NCBI GenBank assembly: GCA_032871835.1
Contig: CM065297.1
Coordinates: 72,155,253-72,219,252, forward strand
From: Dipteronia dyeriana
Lineage: Eukaryota; Streptophyta; Magnoliopsida; Sapindales; Sapindaceae
Direction: 5' to 3'
Length of the DNA stretch: 64,000 nt
Shown here: positions 46,730 through 59,160 of the stretch, piece by piece
How positions within the stretch are numbered: position 1 is the stretch's first letter
How the letters are laid out: each line of letters starts with the position of its first letter
Notes under the pieces: model-generated
Databases searched by the model: none
Told to the model about the DNA's origin: nothing
Seen by the model: the letters and a program-made list of their open reading frames with translations, nothing else
Made by a program: the position numbers and the translations under genes

Positions 46730-47690
46730 ATGGACTTTTTTGGGCAGGTAGGGATCGTGGAGTTCAAGATATGTGGTGAAGTTAGACATGACTTAGAGAG
46801 TTGTCAGTTAAGAGATAGATTTCCAGAGTTTTGTAGAAAGCAAGCTCAAACTTCAAAGCCTTATTGTTTAGAACCTATGAGCACATCAAGAGATTCCCAC
46901 AGCCCAGAGCTAGACTATAAGTCATACAACAACTCTCACAACCAAGATTGGAGAACATACCAAGACTCCACATGGACTTATAGTGAGGATAAGGCCCTTA
47001 AGCAAATTCGGTCAACTGAAGACGATCAAAAGAGCTATTTTGCATTATATGATCTCAAATGAAGTAACATTGAGGAGGAACGAAACAAGATGATAGAGAT
47101 GAACAATGAGTTATTGGACATCCTCAAGGAAGCAGTATCAGAAATAAGGTTGTTAAAGAAAAAGAATGATGAACTCCAAGACAAGATGGTGGAAGCTTCC
47201 CGAGTAAAAGAAGACATTAGGGAAGAATGTGAAAAGAACTTGAATCTCTTGAAGGAGTTAGAAGGAAGAGAGGCCTCGGGAGTGTCGAACAATCTCTAAG
47301 AGCTAAAAAGAGGCTTATTCTTGAGGTGAAATCACTCAGAGATGAAAATGTTACACAGAAGAAGAAGAATGGTGAAGTCTCTAGCAAGAACAAAGAATTG
47401 GAAGAGCAAATCAAGAGACTTGAGGCCATAAACATTAAAGAATTAGAGGAATTCTTGGACTTCATGAGGGCATCAAAGGAATTTGAAGAAAATACAGTTT
47501 CAAAATAAAGAAAATGCAAATGGAGATCGATCTAAATGTCCATGTCTTAGATGAAGCCAAAAAAGCTCTGAACAAGAAAGGTGAAGCTATCAAATTAGCA
47601 AAGGAGAGGGAAGGTGATGTTATCATGAAGTTGGGCAAGGTGGAATAAGAGGTCAAGGCATTACAAGTGAAGCAAATGCAATGACCTCAA
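46730..47690 (+). pseudogene. Coiled-coil protein of element E, function unknown
   Basis: The first ATG (46730) opens a frame to 47062 rich in Ser, Asp and Tyr, with no known domain. Downstream pieces at 47090-47299 and 47326-47508, and a further one to about 47650 (VLDEAKKALNKKGEAIKLA), lie in different phases and are rich in Lys, Glu, Leu and Asn in a heptad-like pattern. Joined by small shifts they suggest one ancestral protein of about 300 residues with a long coiled coil. It could be a divergent Gag-like structural protein or a captured host fragment. Just upstream TTTTATTTGTTTCAG resembles a splice acceptor. No catalytic motif is seen. Confidence 0.5.
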
Positions 47691-50530
47691 AGTTACACAT
47701 CAAAAGGGAATCCCTCTAACCTATTTTCTATTTACTATTTTTGTTCAAGAAGAGAGCATGTAAGAGCTAAAATGTACCAATTCAATAGACAAGATAAAAA
47801 AAAAGAAATCCTAGGAATAGGAGGAGCCCACCTAGGATAAACAAAATATGGGTGATAAAAAATTTAATGAGCCAAGTGGGAAACATAGGAAAGGAAGATA
47901 AAGGGAAATTGCCTAAATTTGCTTGGGTAGTCAAGAAGAAGGAATTTCCCAACTTTGTTAAACAACCCTTAGCATCCTATTGAACATTTTTTACGCAACC
48001 TCATTATGTTTATTTTATGTTCCATGTTTATTTTTGTTATTTTATTTTATTAGTTTGCTTCTAAGTGCCTTTGTTAGTTTAGCATAACAATTTTTGATGG
48101 ATGATAGATGCATGAGAGATTGTGGAAAGTGATATTCATTTAAGAGTAAATTTGGTTTGAGATATGTGTTGTGACTGTTAACCTTTGTGAATGAGTATTG
48201 TGCTTAAATGTTAGGTTCTTCATCTCTTGCATTTGACACACCGGCCACTTACAAGTCTTTGAGGGACGAGCAAGCCAAGAATGCAAATAAAAAAGGCGGG
48301 AACCTACTCAAAGTTTTAGATTATTGAGCATTCACATCGGTTTACTCTTTCTATCTCAAACTCTTGCATGTTATCTTGATATATCTTTTGTCTACAAAAA
48401 TTATGCATATGAATGGATGATATTATCATTGAATAACAACTTTGGTTTTGTGTGAATAGAGTGAAGGGAAACACTTGTGAATGATTATACAATTTTGGTT
48501 TCCAAGTTTTTTCATGGATAGATTGATTAATTCATTTTTGGCACAATGAGCCGAAGGCTCTTTAAGAGTTTGCATGAGAATGTATGGGTGCTTAATTTAC
48601 ATGTATTGCCCCATTCGATTTGGGGGTAGTACATATACACATGCTTGTGCATATAGTAGAAGACTGGTTAGGGGGTTGTTTCATCCCCATGCCATCAATT
48701 TTGAATGATAATGCTTGATGATAGTTTGTCCTTAAATGTTGATATTGCACTTAATTTCCTTATTTTATGTATGAGCCTATCTGTGTCTTTATTTTTTGTT
48801 GGGCATTGATTGTGCGTGATTAGTTCCTAGGTTTGTTTGAGTCGTGTCAGGTGCGTGCATCTAGGCCAGGCTTTCTTGTCTTCAACATTGAAGACAATGT
48901 TGGGTTTTGGTTTGGGGGTGTAGACGCCTTGTTGAGTCATCTTTTTATTTGTCTTGAGTCATTTTAGTCTTTATGGTCCAAAAAGTTTTCAATTGTCGTA
49001 ATGACCAAATTTATAAGCTTTAACTGGCTTGGATGTGATGCCTTGAGCGTGTGCTTTTGGCGAGTTTTTACATGCATTGTGAGCTTGTGTACAAATCTTT
49101 GTCACTCATGGGTTCTTTTTGCATTGTCATGGGCTACTTCCATCCTTTGTGTGCTTGATTTGAGGGGACTCGGTGCTCTTGCGCCTTGTTCTAATGGTGG
49201 AGACACCCATGAGTTCACAAACACAAGCCTACTAAAAGCGTAATTGAGTGTACATTTTGTTCTATTCTTTAAACACTCTTCTCATCATAAGTGTCACATG
49301 CCATAGGACATACATCTCATACATATTGTGGATTGCTTGTTGGATGCATTCATTCTCGTGATAGACTAATTATGGAAATTATTTTAGGCAATATGTGTGA
49401 TCAACTACTTGAAATGCCTAAACACATTCCTTAATCCCTTATGTGTGCATCATAACCAAATTTGTGGCCAAACACCTATCTTTCATCTGGAACCAAAAAT
49501 TAACCATATAACCATAGCCAAACACAAGCCTACCCTTATTGCCAATCATGGGGGGTGTGTGTGTGTTTTGTGAAGTGATTGAAAGATAAGAGCTCTGAAG
49601 AAAAAATAGCATGTATGTAGGCAATAATGAAATTGTGTATGAAATGGCTCAAAAATGTAAAATTGCCCAATCAGCACTTATGGGCTTAAATTGTCAATAT
49701 GTAATTGCAAGTGTGCAAAAAGAAAATAAATGAATAGAAAATCAAAAAGAGCGAAAAAAGCAAAAAGAAAAGAAAAGAGCCTTGCAAATAAATGTTAAAG
49801 TACTCACAATGTAGAGTACAATTTTGAATCACAATATGTGTATATTTGTAAATGCCTAGTTGATAAAGTATAAGAAATCTGTAGGAGAGCATTGAGTGGG
49901 GTTGTGAGTATGTTTAGACATGATTAGTGATATTTGAGCTCTTATATTTCCCATTTCTTTGTTCACTAAATCTAACCCCATGGCACCATTACAACCAAAA
50001 GGGAAGTCCTAGTTGATCTATGATATGTCTTGATCGGGAATGTTTGTTGAAGCTTGATCTTTCATGTTCATGGCATAGTGAGTCATTCCTAGGATAGTTA
50101 ACATACATAACTCATTTTGAATATGTACATTATAGGCAATGCATTAGATTTCTATGCATAAATTCCATCATCGCATACCTTGATGGAGTACGAACTTAGG
50201 ACTCCAAGTGGAAAAAGAAGAGTGAAACCGAGTGAGTTTAGAGTCAAAGCGAATTATGCTCAAGGTGCGGGAGTGAGTAGCTCCTGATATGAGAGCACTC
50301 TTAGGCATGGGATTCGTGGTATTGTGAGTTTTCCCTCAAGTTCCTTTGAGTTGTTTTAGATTATTTGCATATCTTTACTTCTCTCTATCATACATCCTTG
50401 CATCTCATCACCAGTTGGACATGCGACGTATTAAATTATTTGTTTTGGGTTTATGTGAGTCTTAGATTGAGTCATTTTTATTTGAGTCTTGTATGTTTTG
50501 TTTTACGGTTTGCTCGAGGACGAGCAAAGA
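47691..50530 (+). other. E interior without recognisable genes
   Basis: About 2.8 kb of AT-rich sequence without a supported gene on either strand. One purine-rich TTTGGTTTGGGGGTGT at about 48906 duplicates the polypurine tract next to the 3' LTR. Frames at 49001-49243, 49439-49624 and 49686-49892 show no known domain. Confidence 0.6.
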
Positions 50531-50547
50531 TTTGGTTTGGGGGTATT
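50531..50547 (+). promoter_or_regulatory. E polypurine tract
   Basis: TTTGGTTTGGGGGTATT directly precedes the 3' LTR at 50548. The TTTGGGGG core matches the polypurine tract of Athila/Tat-type elements. Confidence 0.75.
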
Positions 50548-52138
50548 TCATCGAACCAAAATTGTCATATATTTTGGCCCTCAATTCCATTACCTTTGTC
50601 TCGTTTTCGAGTGTTTTCACTTGTCTTATGACTGGTTTGATGTGTTTTCAGGAAATTAGGTAGATTTCAGAATAAAGAACAAAAATTGTGAGAATTGGGT
50701 GAAAACAGACCAAAATAGATGAAGAAATGCTCTAGTGTGCAGGTCAATGCACAGGTCCACACCCCGTGTGCAACCGCACATTTTCCTGCGCAATTACCAA
50801 AAACTGAGAGGTAAAAATCGAGCATAAGGGCATTATGCTGGTCCTTACCCGCGCACGACCCACATATTTGGTGCATCAGACAGCCACATCAGTGATTTTC
50901 AGCCTATTTTGGAAACCTTATAAATATGTCTTGTTCCCATTACGAAAAGAGGAGAGGATATACAAATTTTAGGATTCAAGAATCATTTTCTTCTCTCTTC
51001 CAAACACTTTCTCTCATCTCTAACCACTAAGGTTTAGGAATCATTCCCCATAAAATCTAACCATCCTCCATCATCATCTACTCAAGGACACTTGGAGATT
51101 GGAATTAAAGATTGAAGAAATGAGGAATTCTCTTCAATGGGTCTTCTCTATCTCTTTTATCCTTGTTATTTTATTGTAATTATCATGAGTAGCTAAACAT
51201 CCCACTGGGGGAGTGATGTGAAAACTTGTGGATATTAGGCTTTGTAATGAACTCTATTTTTGTTCTATTAAGTCTATCAATTATTTTTATTTCATTATTT
51301 TAATTGATTCCCTTGATTGGTTTGTCTTTGATTGTACATTCCTCTCTTAGCTAATTGATTGAGGGAATTAATTGGGTAGTGGACTAGGTATAAATCTATT
51401 TGGTGTTCCTAAACTCAAGTGCTTGAAAGGGTGATTGGGTATACATATACTTAACCTCCCTAAGCTAAATTGAATGGAAGGGTCAAACAAGAGTACATCC
51501 TCAAGTGAGATCTAGACTCAATAATCTCAATTTTTAATCTAATCTTGAATGGGTAACCTAGTCTATACATTTAGGTTGGTTGCTTGTGATAGGTTAACCA
51601 CCAACACTATACATCAAAGTTGGTGAATTTATAAAGAGATTAGTCCCTTAATTCGATAGATGTGCATTCGTGAACAATCTCTTGTGAGTTGTCGATACTA
51701 TACATCTAGATTGGGGACTCATGAGGGAATACAACCGATACTATACATCTAGATTGGTTGCAATTGGTTTATGTGCATTTATTTCATAAGAGTTCGTACA
51801 TGCTCATAATTCACTTGTTGGATCATCAATACCTTAGTCTTAACCATCATATTTAACTCCCATTGCATATTAACACTAATTGCATTTAGAATAACTTGCC
51901 TAATTATACTTTTCATCTTTACAATTAACTTTTCAAAACTAAACCCAATATCATTTACATTTTCATGCTTAGCTTTAGTTTCACATTATTTAACTAGTTT
52001 TAGCCATCCGATTCCCCTTTCCCTATGGACAATACCCAACTTGCCATTGTACTTGTTTTGTAAACATTTTAGGCATTGTTGAGGTTTTATAAATATTGTT
52101 TGACGAGCTTTTTATAATGACTAAAATTAGCTTTTTCA
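50548..52138 (+). repeat. E 3' LTR
   Basis: 1591 bp from TCATCGAACC (TG changed to TC) to GCTTTTTCA, matching 44983-46582 throughout, including the repeated TATACATCTAGATTGG motif. Confidence 0.93.
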
Positions 52139-52329
52139 GAATATCATTTGATTGAGATTGTCTTGGTCCAACATGCAAAGACTTGACCGACCCTAATGTG
52201 GCACTTCTTTGTGGTATATTGGATTGTCATGGTATAGTAAATAGTTTTAAGGTATTTCTAGTTCTTTAAACATTTTCTTGCATCCTGTTTAAATTTATAC
52301 CAAAGCACTCACACTTGTTTTAAATGAAT

Positions 52330-52769
52330 GACTGAATGATTGTCTTATTTATTTCAACAATAATGTCTTCTACATTACTCCAAATTCTTGCATACGACAA
52401 ATTAACTGGTGATAACTACACTGAGTGGAAACTTAACATTAATACAAAATTAGTCACCAAAGACCTCAAGTTTGTGCTTACAGAGGAATGTCCTCCAGCA
52501 CCTACTAGCAATGTTGCACGAACTGTTCGTGAGGCATACCAGCGATAGGTCTCATATGATGAGAAGTCCCGAACATATCTATTGGCTTTTATGAAAGATG
52601 TGCTTGTCACAAAGCACGAAGCAATGACTACAGCATTCGAAATCATGGAGTCATTGCACGCTATGTTCGGGTAGCCCTCAAAGCAAAAGCGACACGAAGA
52701 TGTTCGTTTCGCTATGCTCATTCGCATGAAGAAAGGTACGTCAGTTCGAGAACATGTCTTGAGTATAAT
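52330..52769 (+). pseudogene. D copia gag, cut by A3
   Basis: Starts near the second ATG (MSSTLLQILAYDKLTGDNY; 52363), with EWKLNINTKL typical of copia Gag. A TAG at about 52546 and another stop at about 52672 interrupt. Continuation shows HEAMTTAFEIMESLHAMFG, comparable with the Gag of the A family. At 52770 the LTR of A3 begins inside the domain. Confidence 0.87.
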
Positions 52770-53521
52770 TGTAGGTAAAATAAAACACATGCAGCGGAAG
52801 CGTGAGAAAATTTATTAAAATTAGGGTTTTCGTATAAATAAAAAAATTTCCCTTTTATGTAACGAGAACCTTAACCCTAGATTAATTGATGTATATAAAA
52901 AGTATCGTACCTTTTTTTCGTGACAATTGAACTTGCGTCAAATTGAATCCGCTAGATCTTCCAAACCAATCATGAATGTGAATCACCTAGAAGTGTGGGC
53001 TCCCTTTCTTTAAATTGTATACCTAAGGATGGAAACAAACAAAATCTTCTTCTTTGTTAGTCACAATAATCCTCCAAGAGAAAAACCAAGAACGTCCAGT
53101 CACTTTTGAATTATCAATTAATTTAATTGAAACTCGCATGAACCTTGATTCGATGTTGTAAACAAAACCCTTTTGATGCAAAGGATACTAGTGTACTATC
53201 GAAAACAAAAAAGTTCCCCTCTCTCTCTTCTTGGGCAAATTCACACTATCTCTATGAGTTGGTCGAATTTTGACCAGAGTAAAAAACAAGTTTTTCTGCA
53301 TCAAATTCTCTTTTGCTAGGCCAAATTCTCTTCTTGAAAATTGCTTAGCATGGCTGAAATTCATCTCATAGAAAAACTTAGGATGGCCGTAATTAACATA
53401 CGTATATATATATAGGATCATAAATCCTCTCCTAAGAAGGATTTACTTGGTTGGCAAGAATCCTTTTCTTAGGTGGATTTACTTGGTTGGCAAGAATCCT
53501 TATCTAAAAGGAATTTTATCC

Positions 53522-53565
<44 letters not shown>

Positions 53566-55217
53566 GCTGGCCGAAATTTCATTGGATATATATTAGGATC
53601 ACAAATCCTTTCCTAAGAAGGATTTACTTGGTAGTTAAGAATCCTTTCCTTAGGTAGATTTACTTGGTGGTTAAAAATCCTTTTCTAAATGAATTATATC
53701 CTACACCAAGACTCCTCATCCAACTCAATAGTGTATTTGTAACCATATTAAAGACTTCCTAATTTGATTAGATAAATAATTCATTTTATTTATCTACTTA
53801 TCAAATATAGTCTTTAATATTAATTATACTACCAACAATAGTATAATTTTAGGAGACCAACTCCTATTAGGAAAAAGATTTTGACTTTTAATTAAATAAT
53901 TAATTAATCAACAAATTAATTAATTTCCATTTAATTAAATAATAATAAAAACTAATATAATTAAAGCTATTCTGAATAGCCTTGCCGCCCAACACATGTA
54001 TATAGGCCATATATTATTTTTCTTATTTTATTAAATCCATTGGATCTTAATAAAAATGTCCACATGTGAACTAGACCCATTGTTACAAAAATAAACAAGT
54101 TCACATGCCTTAATACAATTCTAGATGGACCCCTAAATTGGTCCGGTAGAATATATCAAGTGATCCATGCAAGTTCGTATGGATTGGGGATCTTGTCGGG
54201 CTATCTAAATTTAAGCTTCAATAGACACAATCCAATCACAATCAACAAATGATTCACTTAGGTCCAATTTATTTAATTTTAGTTCATTACACTAAAGAAC
54301 TAAAATTGAACTCTTAAATAAAGATAGAATAAGTTGATGTTACTCACTCATAACCTAGACAACCTTATTGGAGAAAGTGTATCCTCGTGAAGAATACCAG
54401 TAATCTCTAAGAGCTCATTGACCTCCTTTATCTCTCCAAGTTACCATATTTACTCATATGACCACATTTTGAACTTGGTTATTTGACTTGTCCAGAAGCC
54501 AAGTTTCAATAGTCACTATTGAAAACTTAACGTTAAGATTTAATATCCAAAACCTCAAAACAACCATATGATGGTATTCTACTCTCATTCAATAAATGGA
54601 GCCACGATGTCCATATCTATATATGAAGTCCTCTATCGATTTACAAATGAATACCACCAAACTATCAAGGATAGACTATGCTATAGTATCGTATTCATTT
54701 ATAGCTCAAATGATAATCTTGCAACCATAAGTCCATCATTTATCTCATGATTGAGATAGACTCTCCGATTGTCTTCAAATTAAAACTTTTATCCATTGAC
54801 GGTTCTAGATAAAGTATTTCATTGTGATCCAATTCAATGCACCCAGTGCACTTGATTCTTTTGCCCAAAGACACAACACTTTGATGATTTTAGACTCATC
54901 ATAACATATTTGATCCCATTCAAATGCTAGCAAAAGAATCTATAACTTTAACAACATAAAGGTGCCCAACCTCTTATCTTAAGTTGTAAATATTATTCAA
55001 GACTAACTAAAGAATTGTGTCTACCTCATACATATCTAGATGTACGAACAATTCTTCTTTTCTCATAGTATTTTGACCTTATGATTATTTACTTTTGACA
55101 ATTATAATAATTAAACTATAAATGCTATAAGATTTGTTAAACTAGAAATCACTTTACTAATATGAAAAGATTGTCAAATACATTTTAACACTCTTGCTAT
55201 CGAGCATAAACCTAACA
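52770..55217 (-). repeat. A3 3' LTR
   Basis: 2448 bp, TGTAGGTAAAATAAA to AAACCTAACA on the window strand, followed at once by the polypurine tract ATCTCCCAC (minus GTGGGAGAT). It matches the A1 and A2 LTRs in reverse. It holds a TA microsatellite at 53526-53563 and the GGATTTACTTGG repeats around 53420-53700. Confidence 0.93.
53526..53563. repeat. TA microsatellite in the A3 LTR
   Basis: About 19 TA dinucleotides, without the TG part that A2 has at the same LTR position. Confidence 0.93.
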
Positions 55218-55219
55218 AT

Positions 55220-55850
55220 CTCCCACTTGCTCTGTAGCAAATGTGTCATATTTCTCACCCCCATGTTCTCAAGATGCCCATCAAAACTCTTTTATGGAAA
55301 AGCCTTTATAAAGGGATCCGTTAGATTATCTGCTGACTCGATCTTGGTAATCGTCACGTCACCCCTATGCACAATTTCCCTTAGAAGGTGATACTTTCTT
55401 TCAATGTGTTTCCATTTCTTATGACTTCTTGGTTCTCTCGAATTAGCCACTGCTCCACTATTGTTACATTAGATAGTGATCTGCTTATTCGCATTAGGAA
55501 CCACTTTCAAGTCAATCAAGAATTGGCGGAGCCAGACAGCCTCGTATCCTGTAACATACTCGGCTTCCATGGTGGAATCGGTAATACAAGATTACTTGAT
55601 ACTCTTCCATATGACTGCCCCTTCTTCAATAGTAAACACAGATCCTGATGTTGATCTCCTAGAGTCAGAATCTGACTGAAAATTAGAATCTGTATACCCA
55701 ACTGGAATCAAATCCTTTCCAGAGTATACAAGCATATAATCTCTCGTTCTCCTGAGATACTTGAAAATATGCTTGACTGGAGTCTAGTGATCAGGACCAG
55801 GTTTCAATTGAAACCTACTAACTATGCCCACAACAAAACAAATATCTAGT
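55220..55850 (-). pseudogene. A3 copia RNase H
   Basis: Homologous to 19560-20289 of A2 on the opposite strand. The end region near 55250-55400 matches the A2 end block with ADLFTK-like residues. Middle blocks are broken; plus-strand frames at 55194-55679 are shadows. Confidence 0.82.
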
Positions 55851-56830
55851 CTAGTATAAAGCATTGCATACATGAGACTTCCAATTGCTGATGCTTATGG
55901 AACCCTACTCATGAATTGCTCTTCATGCTCATTCTTAGGATCTTGTTCCTTAGAAAGTTTGATTCCATGTCTGAAAGGTAACATACCTTTCTTGAAATCT
56001 TGCATGGAAAACCTAGACAAGATTTTATCTATGTATAGAGCTTGGGATAATGCAATCGTCTATTCTTTCTATCCCTTATAACTTGGAACCAAGAATATAA
56101 CTTGTTTCTCCTAAGTCTTTCATATCAAATTGTTTTGCTAACCATTCTTTTCTTGATGTCAATACACCTACATCGTTTCCGATGAGTAGTATATCATTAA
56201 CGTAAAAAACTAGGAAAACCAACTTGTCACCTTTAATCCTTTTGTATACACAAGGTTCATCAAGGTTTTGAATAAATCCAAAACTTTTCACAGGTTGATC
56301 GAACCTTATGTTCCAGGATCTGGATGCTTACGTCAATCCATATATGGATCTTTGCGACTTGCATACCCTTTCCTCTTGGCCCTTTTCAATGAATCCTTCT
56401 GGTTGCATCATGTAGATGCTTTCATCAAGACTTCCATTAAGGAAAGCTGTCTTGACTTCCATTTGCCAAATCTCTAGGTCTAGAGATTCCGCAATGGATA
56501 ATAGTATCCTAATGGATTTAAGCATGGCCACTGGAGAAAAGGTTTCATCATATACCTTCATTCTGTGTATAACCTTTAGCTACCAATCTAGCTTTAAAGG
56601 TTTCCACCTTTCTATCCATTCCTCTTTTCCTCTTGTATACCCACTTGCACCCGATGGGTTTTATCCCTTTAGGCAAGTCTACAAGAGACCAGACTTTGAT
56701 TTTGGACATAGATTCAATTTCGAATTGCATTGCCTTTTGCCAATGGCAAAAATCAACATCTTCCATTGCTTCCTTGTACGTATAGGGATCTTTATCGTCC
56801 GAAAGAATCTCTACAGATTCTCCTAGACCG
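55851..56830 (-). pseudogene. A3 copia reverse transcriptase
   Basis: Pieces 56548-56766 ([12 protein letters not shown]), 56328-56561 ([25 protein letters not shown]) and 56076-56291 cover the domain. The active site reads YVNDILLI, so the first catalytic Asp of YVDD is now Asn. Frameshifts separate the pieces. The copy would be dead even if the frame were open. Confidence 0.9.
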
Positions 56831-58200
56831 ATTTATCTCTCAGGTTATTTAACAACCCTCCCACTACGATGAGGTATGGTAGAATGTTGATCTTGTGTTG
56901 GTACGGAACTTACAATTGGGCTTGGTTGCGAAACCTCTTGTGGAATTGTATATCCTAAAAGCTCATTCAGGACAATTCTACATTTAGGCACAAAGTTATT
57001 CATATAGTCCTTTTCCAAAAATTTAGCATTTGTCGAAACAAATACTTTAAGATCTGAAGGACTATAAAAATAATATCCTTTTATTCCTTTTGGATACCCT
57101 ACAAATATGCATGTTTCTGAACTGGACTCCATCTTTTCTGTCTTTCCTTTTAACACATGTGCAGGAAATCCAAATATCCTTAAGTGTTGTAAACTAGGCT
57201 TTCACCTGGTCCACAACTCGTACGGTGTTTTAGGAACCGACTTAGATGGTACATCGTTTAGAATGTAAATTGCAGTTTGTAAAGCATATCACCAAAAAGA
57301 ACTAGGGAGCGTTGAATAACTCAACATAGATCTAACTGTATCCAAAAGAGTACTATTTCTCTTTTCTGCCACCTCATTTTTTTTAGGTGTGCCTGGTGCA
57401 AAAAATTGAGAAATTATTCCATTATCAATAAGATATTGTTGAATCTCACTAGATGTATATTCTCCACCACGATCGGACCTTAAGATTTTTATGCATTTCT
57501 CAAGCTGATTTTCAACTTCAGCTTTAAATGCTTTGAACATATCTAAAGCATCCGACTTATGTCTCATGAGATATACATAGCCAAATCTTGAGTGATCTTC
57601 CGTGAAAGTGATGAAGTACTCATATCCACCACTAGCTTGAATGCTCATAGGTCCACACACATCAGTGTGTATCAATCCTAAACATTTGATGCCTCTTGCG
57701 CCTCTGGTCGTAAACGACCTTTTGGCCTTTTTACCTTCCAAACAAGATTCACAAGTTGATAGATCATCAACCTTTAAGTCACTTAGAGGTCCGTCACTTA
57801 CGAATCATTTAATCTTATTGAGGTTAATATGACCTAGGCGCAAATGACATAGGTAGGCTTCATCTTTTGATAATGTTACTCTTCTATGATTAGGTTCCAT
57901 TGATTCGGTGTCTAACAGGTGAGAGATATTTCTATACAAATAGAATAAACCATTTTCCAATGTACCTTTGCAAATAATTTTGTTATTCTTACAAATAATA
58001 TAACCTTTTATTAAAAGTGACCGAATATCCAAATTTATTTAGATAAGAGACTGAAATTAAATTCCGCTTGAATTGTGGTACATAATAAACGTTTATTAAA
58101 TCTAAATGCCTATAAGAATCTAAATTGATTATAATATCTCCCACTACACTAGTAGACACCAATGCTCCATTGCCTAAATACAAGTTGAATTCATTCTTAT
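56831..58200 (-). pseudogene. A3 GAG-pre-integrase and integrase
   Basis: Pieces 57989-58213 (LGNGALVSTSVVG), 57805-58032, 57289-57741 and 56845-57156 (FVGYPKGIKGYYFY). The core keeps [16 protein letters not shown] and the Glu of NEVAEKRNST. As in A1, the pre-integrase follows a half zinc knuckle with no protease between. Confidence 0.9.
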
Positions 58201-58660
58201 TCAGTCTATTCATTTGACCTTTTTCACCACAAAGGAAACACTTCCATTTGAGCTTGGTTACTTTCTTGGTCTCCTTCTAAGAAGGCCCAAGTTTCTTTTT
58301 CCCTTGTTGTTTCTTGACCTTCTAACGGGTCTTAACAGTAGCAATTTTACAAACCATATAAATCTCTGTCTAGATACATCATAATATCGACAGCAGTCTC
58401 CATTCCTTCTTGTTGCTATTGCAACACGTTGGAGATGATGGCCATAATGTAAAGTACATTTAGCCATCTCATCTAAAGACTTCCACTACTGATACTCATC
58501 TCATTGCTCCTGAGTAGATTCATTAGTTTGGTGGTTAAAGAATATACAGAATGAACTTATACTTTTCAGCTTGCAACAACAACCCAATATTCCTTTTCCA
58601 TGTGACATGATTATCATCAGTTAAAGTATTATCTTTTAGGATATTGATTAGGGATGGGGC
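58201..58660 (-). pseudogene. A3 copia gag remnant with half zinc knuckle
   Basis: The start of gag (about 58590-58660) and a block near 58400-58470 match A2, but the middle of gag is lost: sequence jumps from MMSR-like residues to the Lys-rich end. The end reads KCFLCGEKGQ and then MNRLNKNEF. The first two Cys of a CCHC knuckle are present; the His, the last Cys and a protease are not. The junction is the same as in A1. Confidence 0.82.
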
Positions 58661-58983
58661 CATGATTTCTTTTTAATAACAAAAATAATATAAGTAAACA
58701 ATCGTGATATAGCACTTTTGAATATTTATCTTGAATTAAATAAAATTATTCAATCATAAAAATTCAACTGTGATCCAACACTGTTAGGTTCTAGATTTGT
58801 GTTGGCTTGATTCCATAACAAAACTTCATTTCTTTGTAATGCTTAGTTGCTTAAGTGGTTCGTGATGATAAAAGCTTTAAGGAAGAAAAGTAACTTCTCA
58901 TGATGCAAAGTTCGTATTCAAGAGGATCGAAACTATTCTTGGATGTTAAGGTATCGAGATCATTCTTCCTCTTGCAAGGCGTC

Positions 58984-59160
58984 AGTGCACACACACACAA
59001 TTCATTCATATGTGTCCATGCTTAGTTGTGCATCATTAAATGCGCACACACACACAATTCATTCATATGTGTCCCTGCTTAGTTGTGCATCATTAAATGC
59101 ACACACACACAATTCATACATTTTGTGTCCTTACATTGTAGCGCATCATTTGGTATAAAA
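58984..59160. repeat. Three-copy 55-57-bp tandem repeat in the F LTR
   Basis: Units hold CACACACACA, ATTCATTCATATGTGTCC and TTGTGCATCATTAAATGC. Starts of the TTCAT core are at 59001, 59058 and 59113; the third is diverged. Confidence 0.9.

Larger units (their letters stand above)
44983..52138 (+). mobile_element. E: RT-less LTR retrotransposon (gypsy-like signals)
   Basis: Two LTRs of about 1.6 kb flank a 4-kb interior. The perfect 5-bp duplication GAATA lies at 44978-44982 and 52139-52143. A PBS-like TGGTGTTGCTGCCGGGGA follows the 5' LTR and a TTTGGTTTGGGGGTATT polypurine tract precedes the 3' LTR, both of the kind found in Athila/Tat gypsy elements. No protease, RT, RNase H or integrase is visible; the only coding trace is a coiled-coil protein. 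This fits a large non-autonomous (LARD-like) element. Confidence 0.9.
41413..52769 (+). mobile_element. D: Ty1/copia element, 5' part
   Basis: A complete 5' LTR, PBS, leader and the start of gag are present. Element E (44983-52138) lies in the leader and A3 interrupts gag at 52770. The remainder, including pol and the 3' LTR, must lie beyond the window. The five bases left of the LTR are CAAAT. Confidence 0.87.
52770..58781 (-). mobile_element. A3: Ty1/copia element of the A family, split by F
   Basis: Minus-strand element inserted in the gag of D. The 3' LTR is at 52770-55217, then RNase H, RT, integrase and gag towards the right. In the leader, at 58781, element F is inserted after AACAC. 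The PBS and 5' LTR must lie beyond F outside the window. Five bases left of the LTR are ATAAT. Confidence 0.9.

Noticed and set aside
58984..59160. CRISPR-like or direct-repeat array
   Set aside because: Only three decayed 55-57-bp tandem units within a retrotransposon LTR, with no unique spacers.
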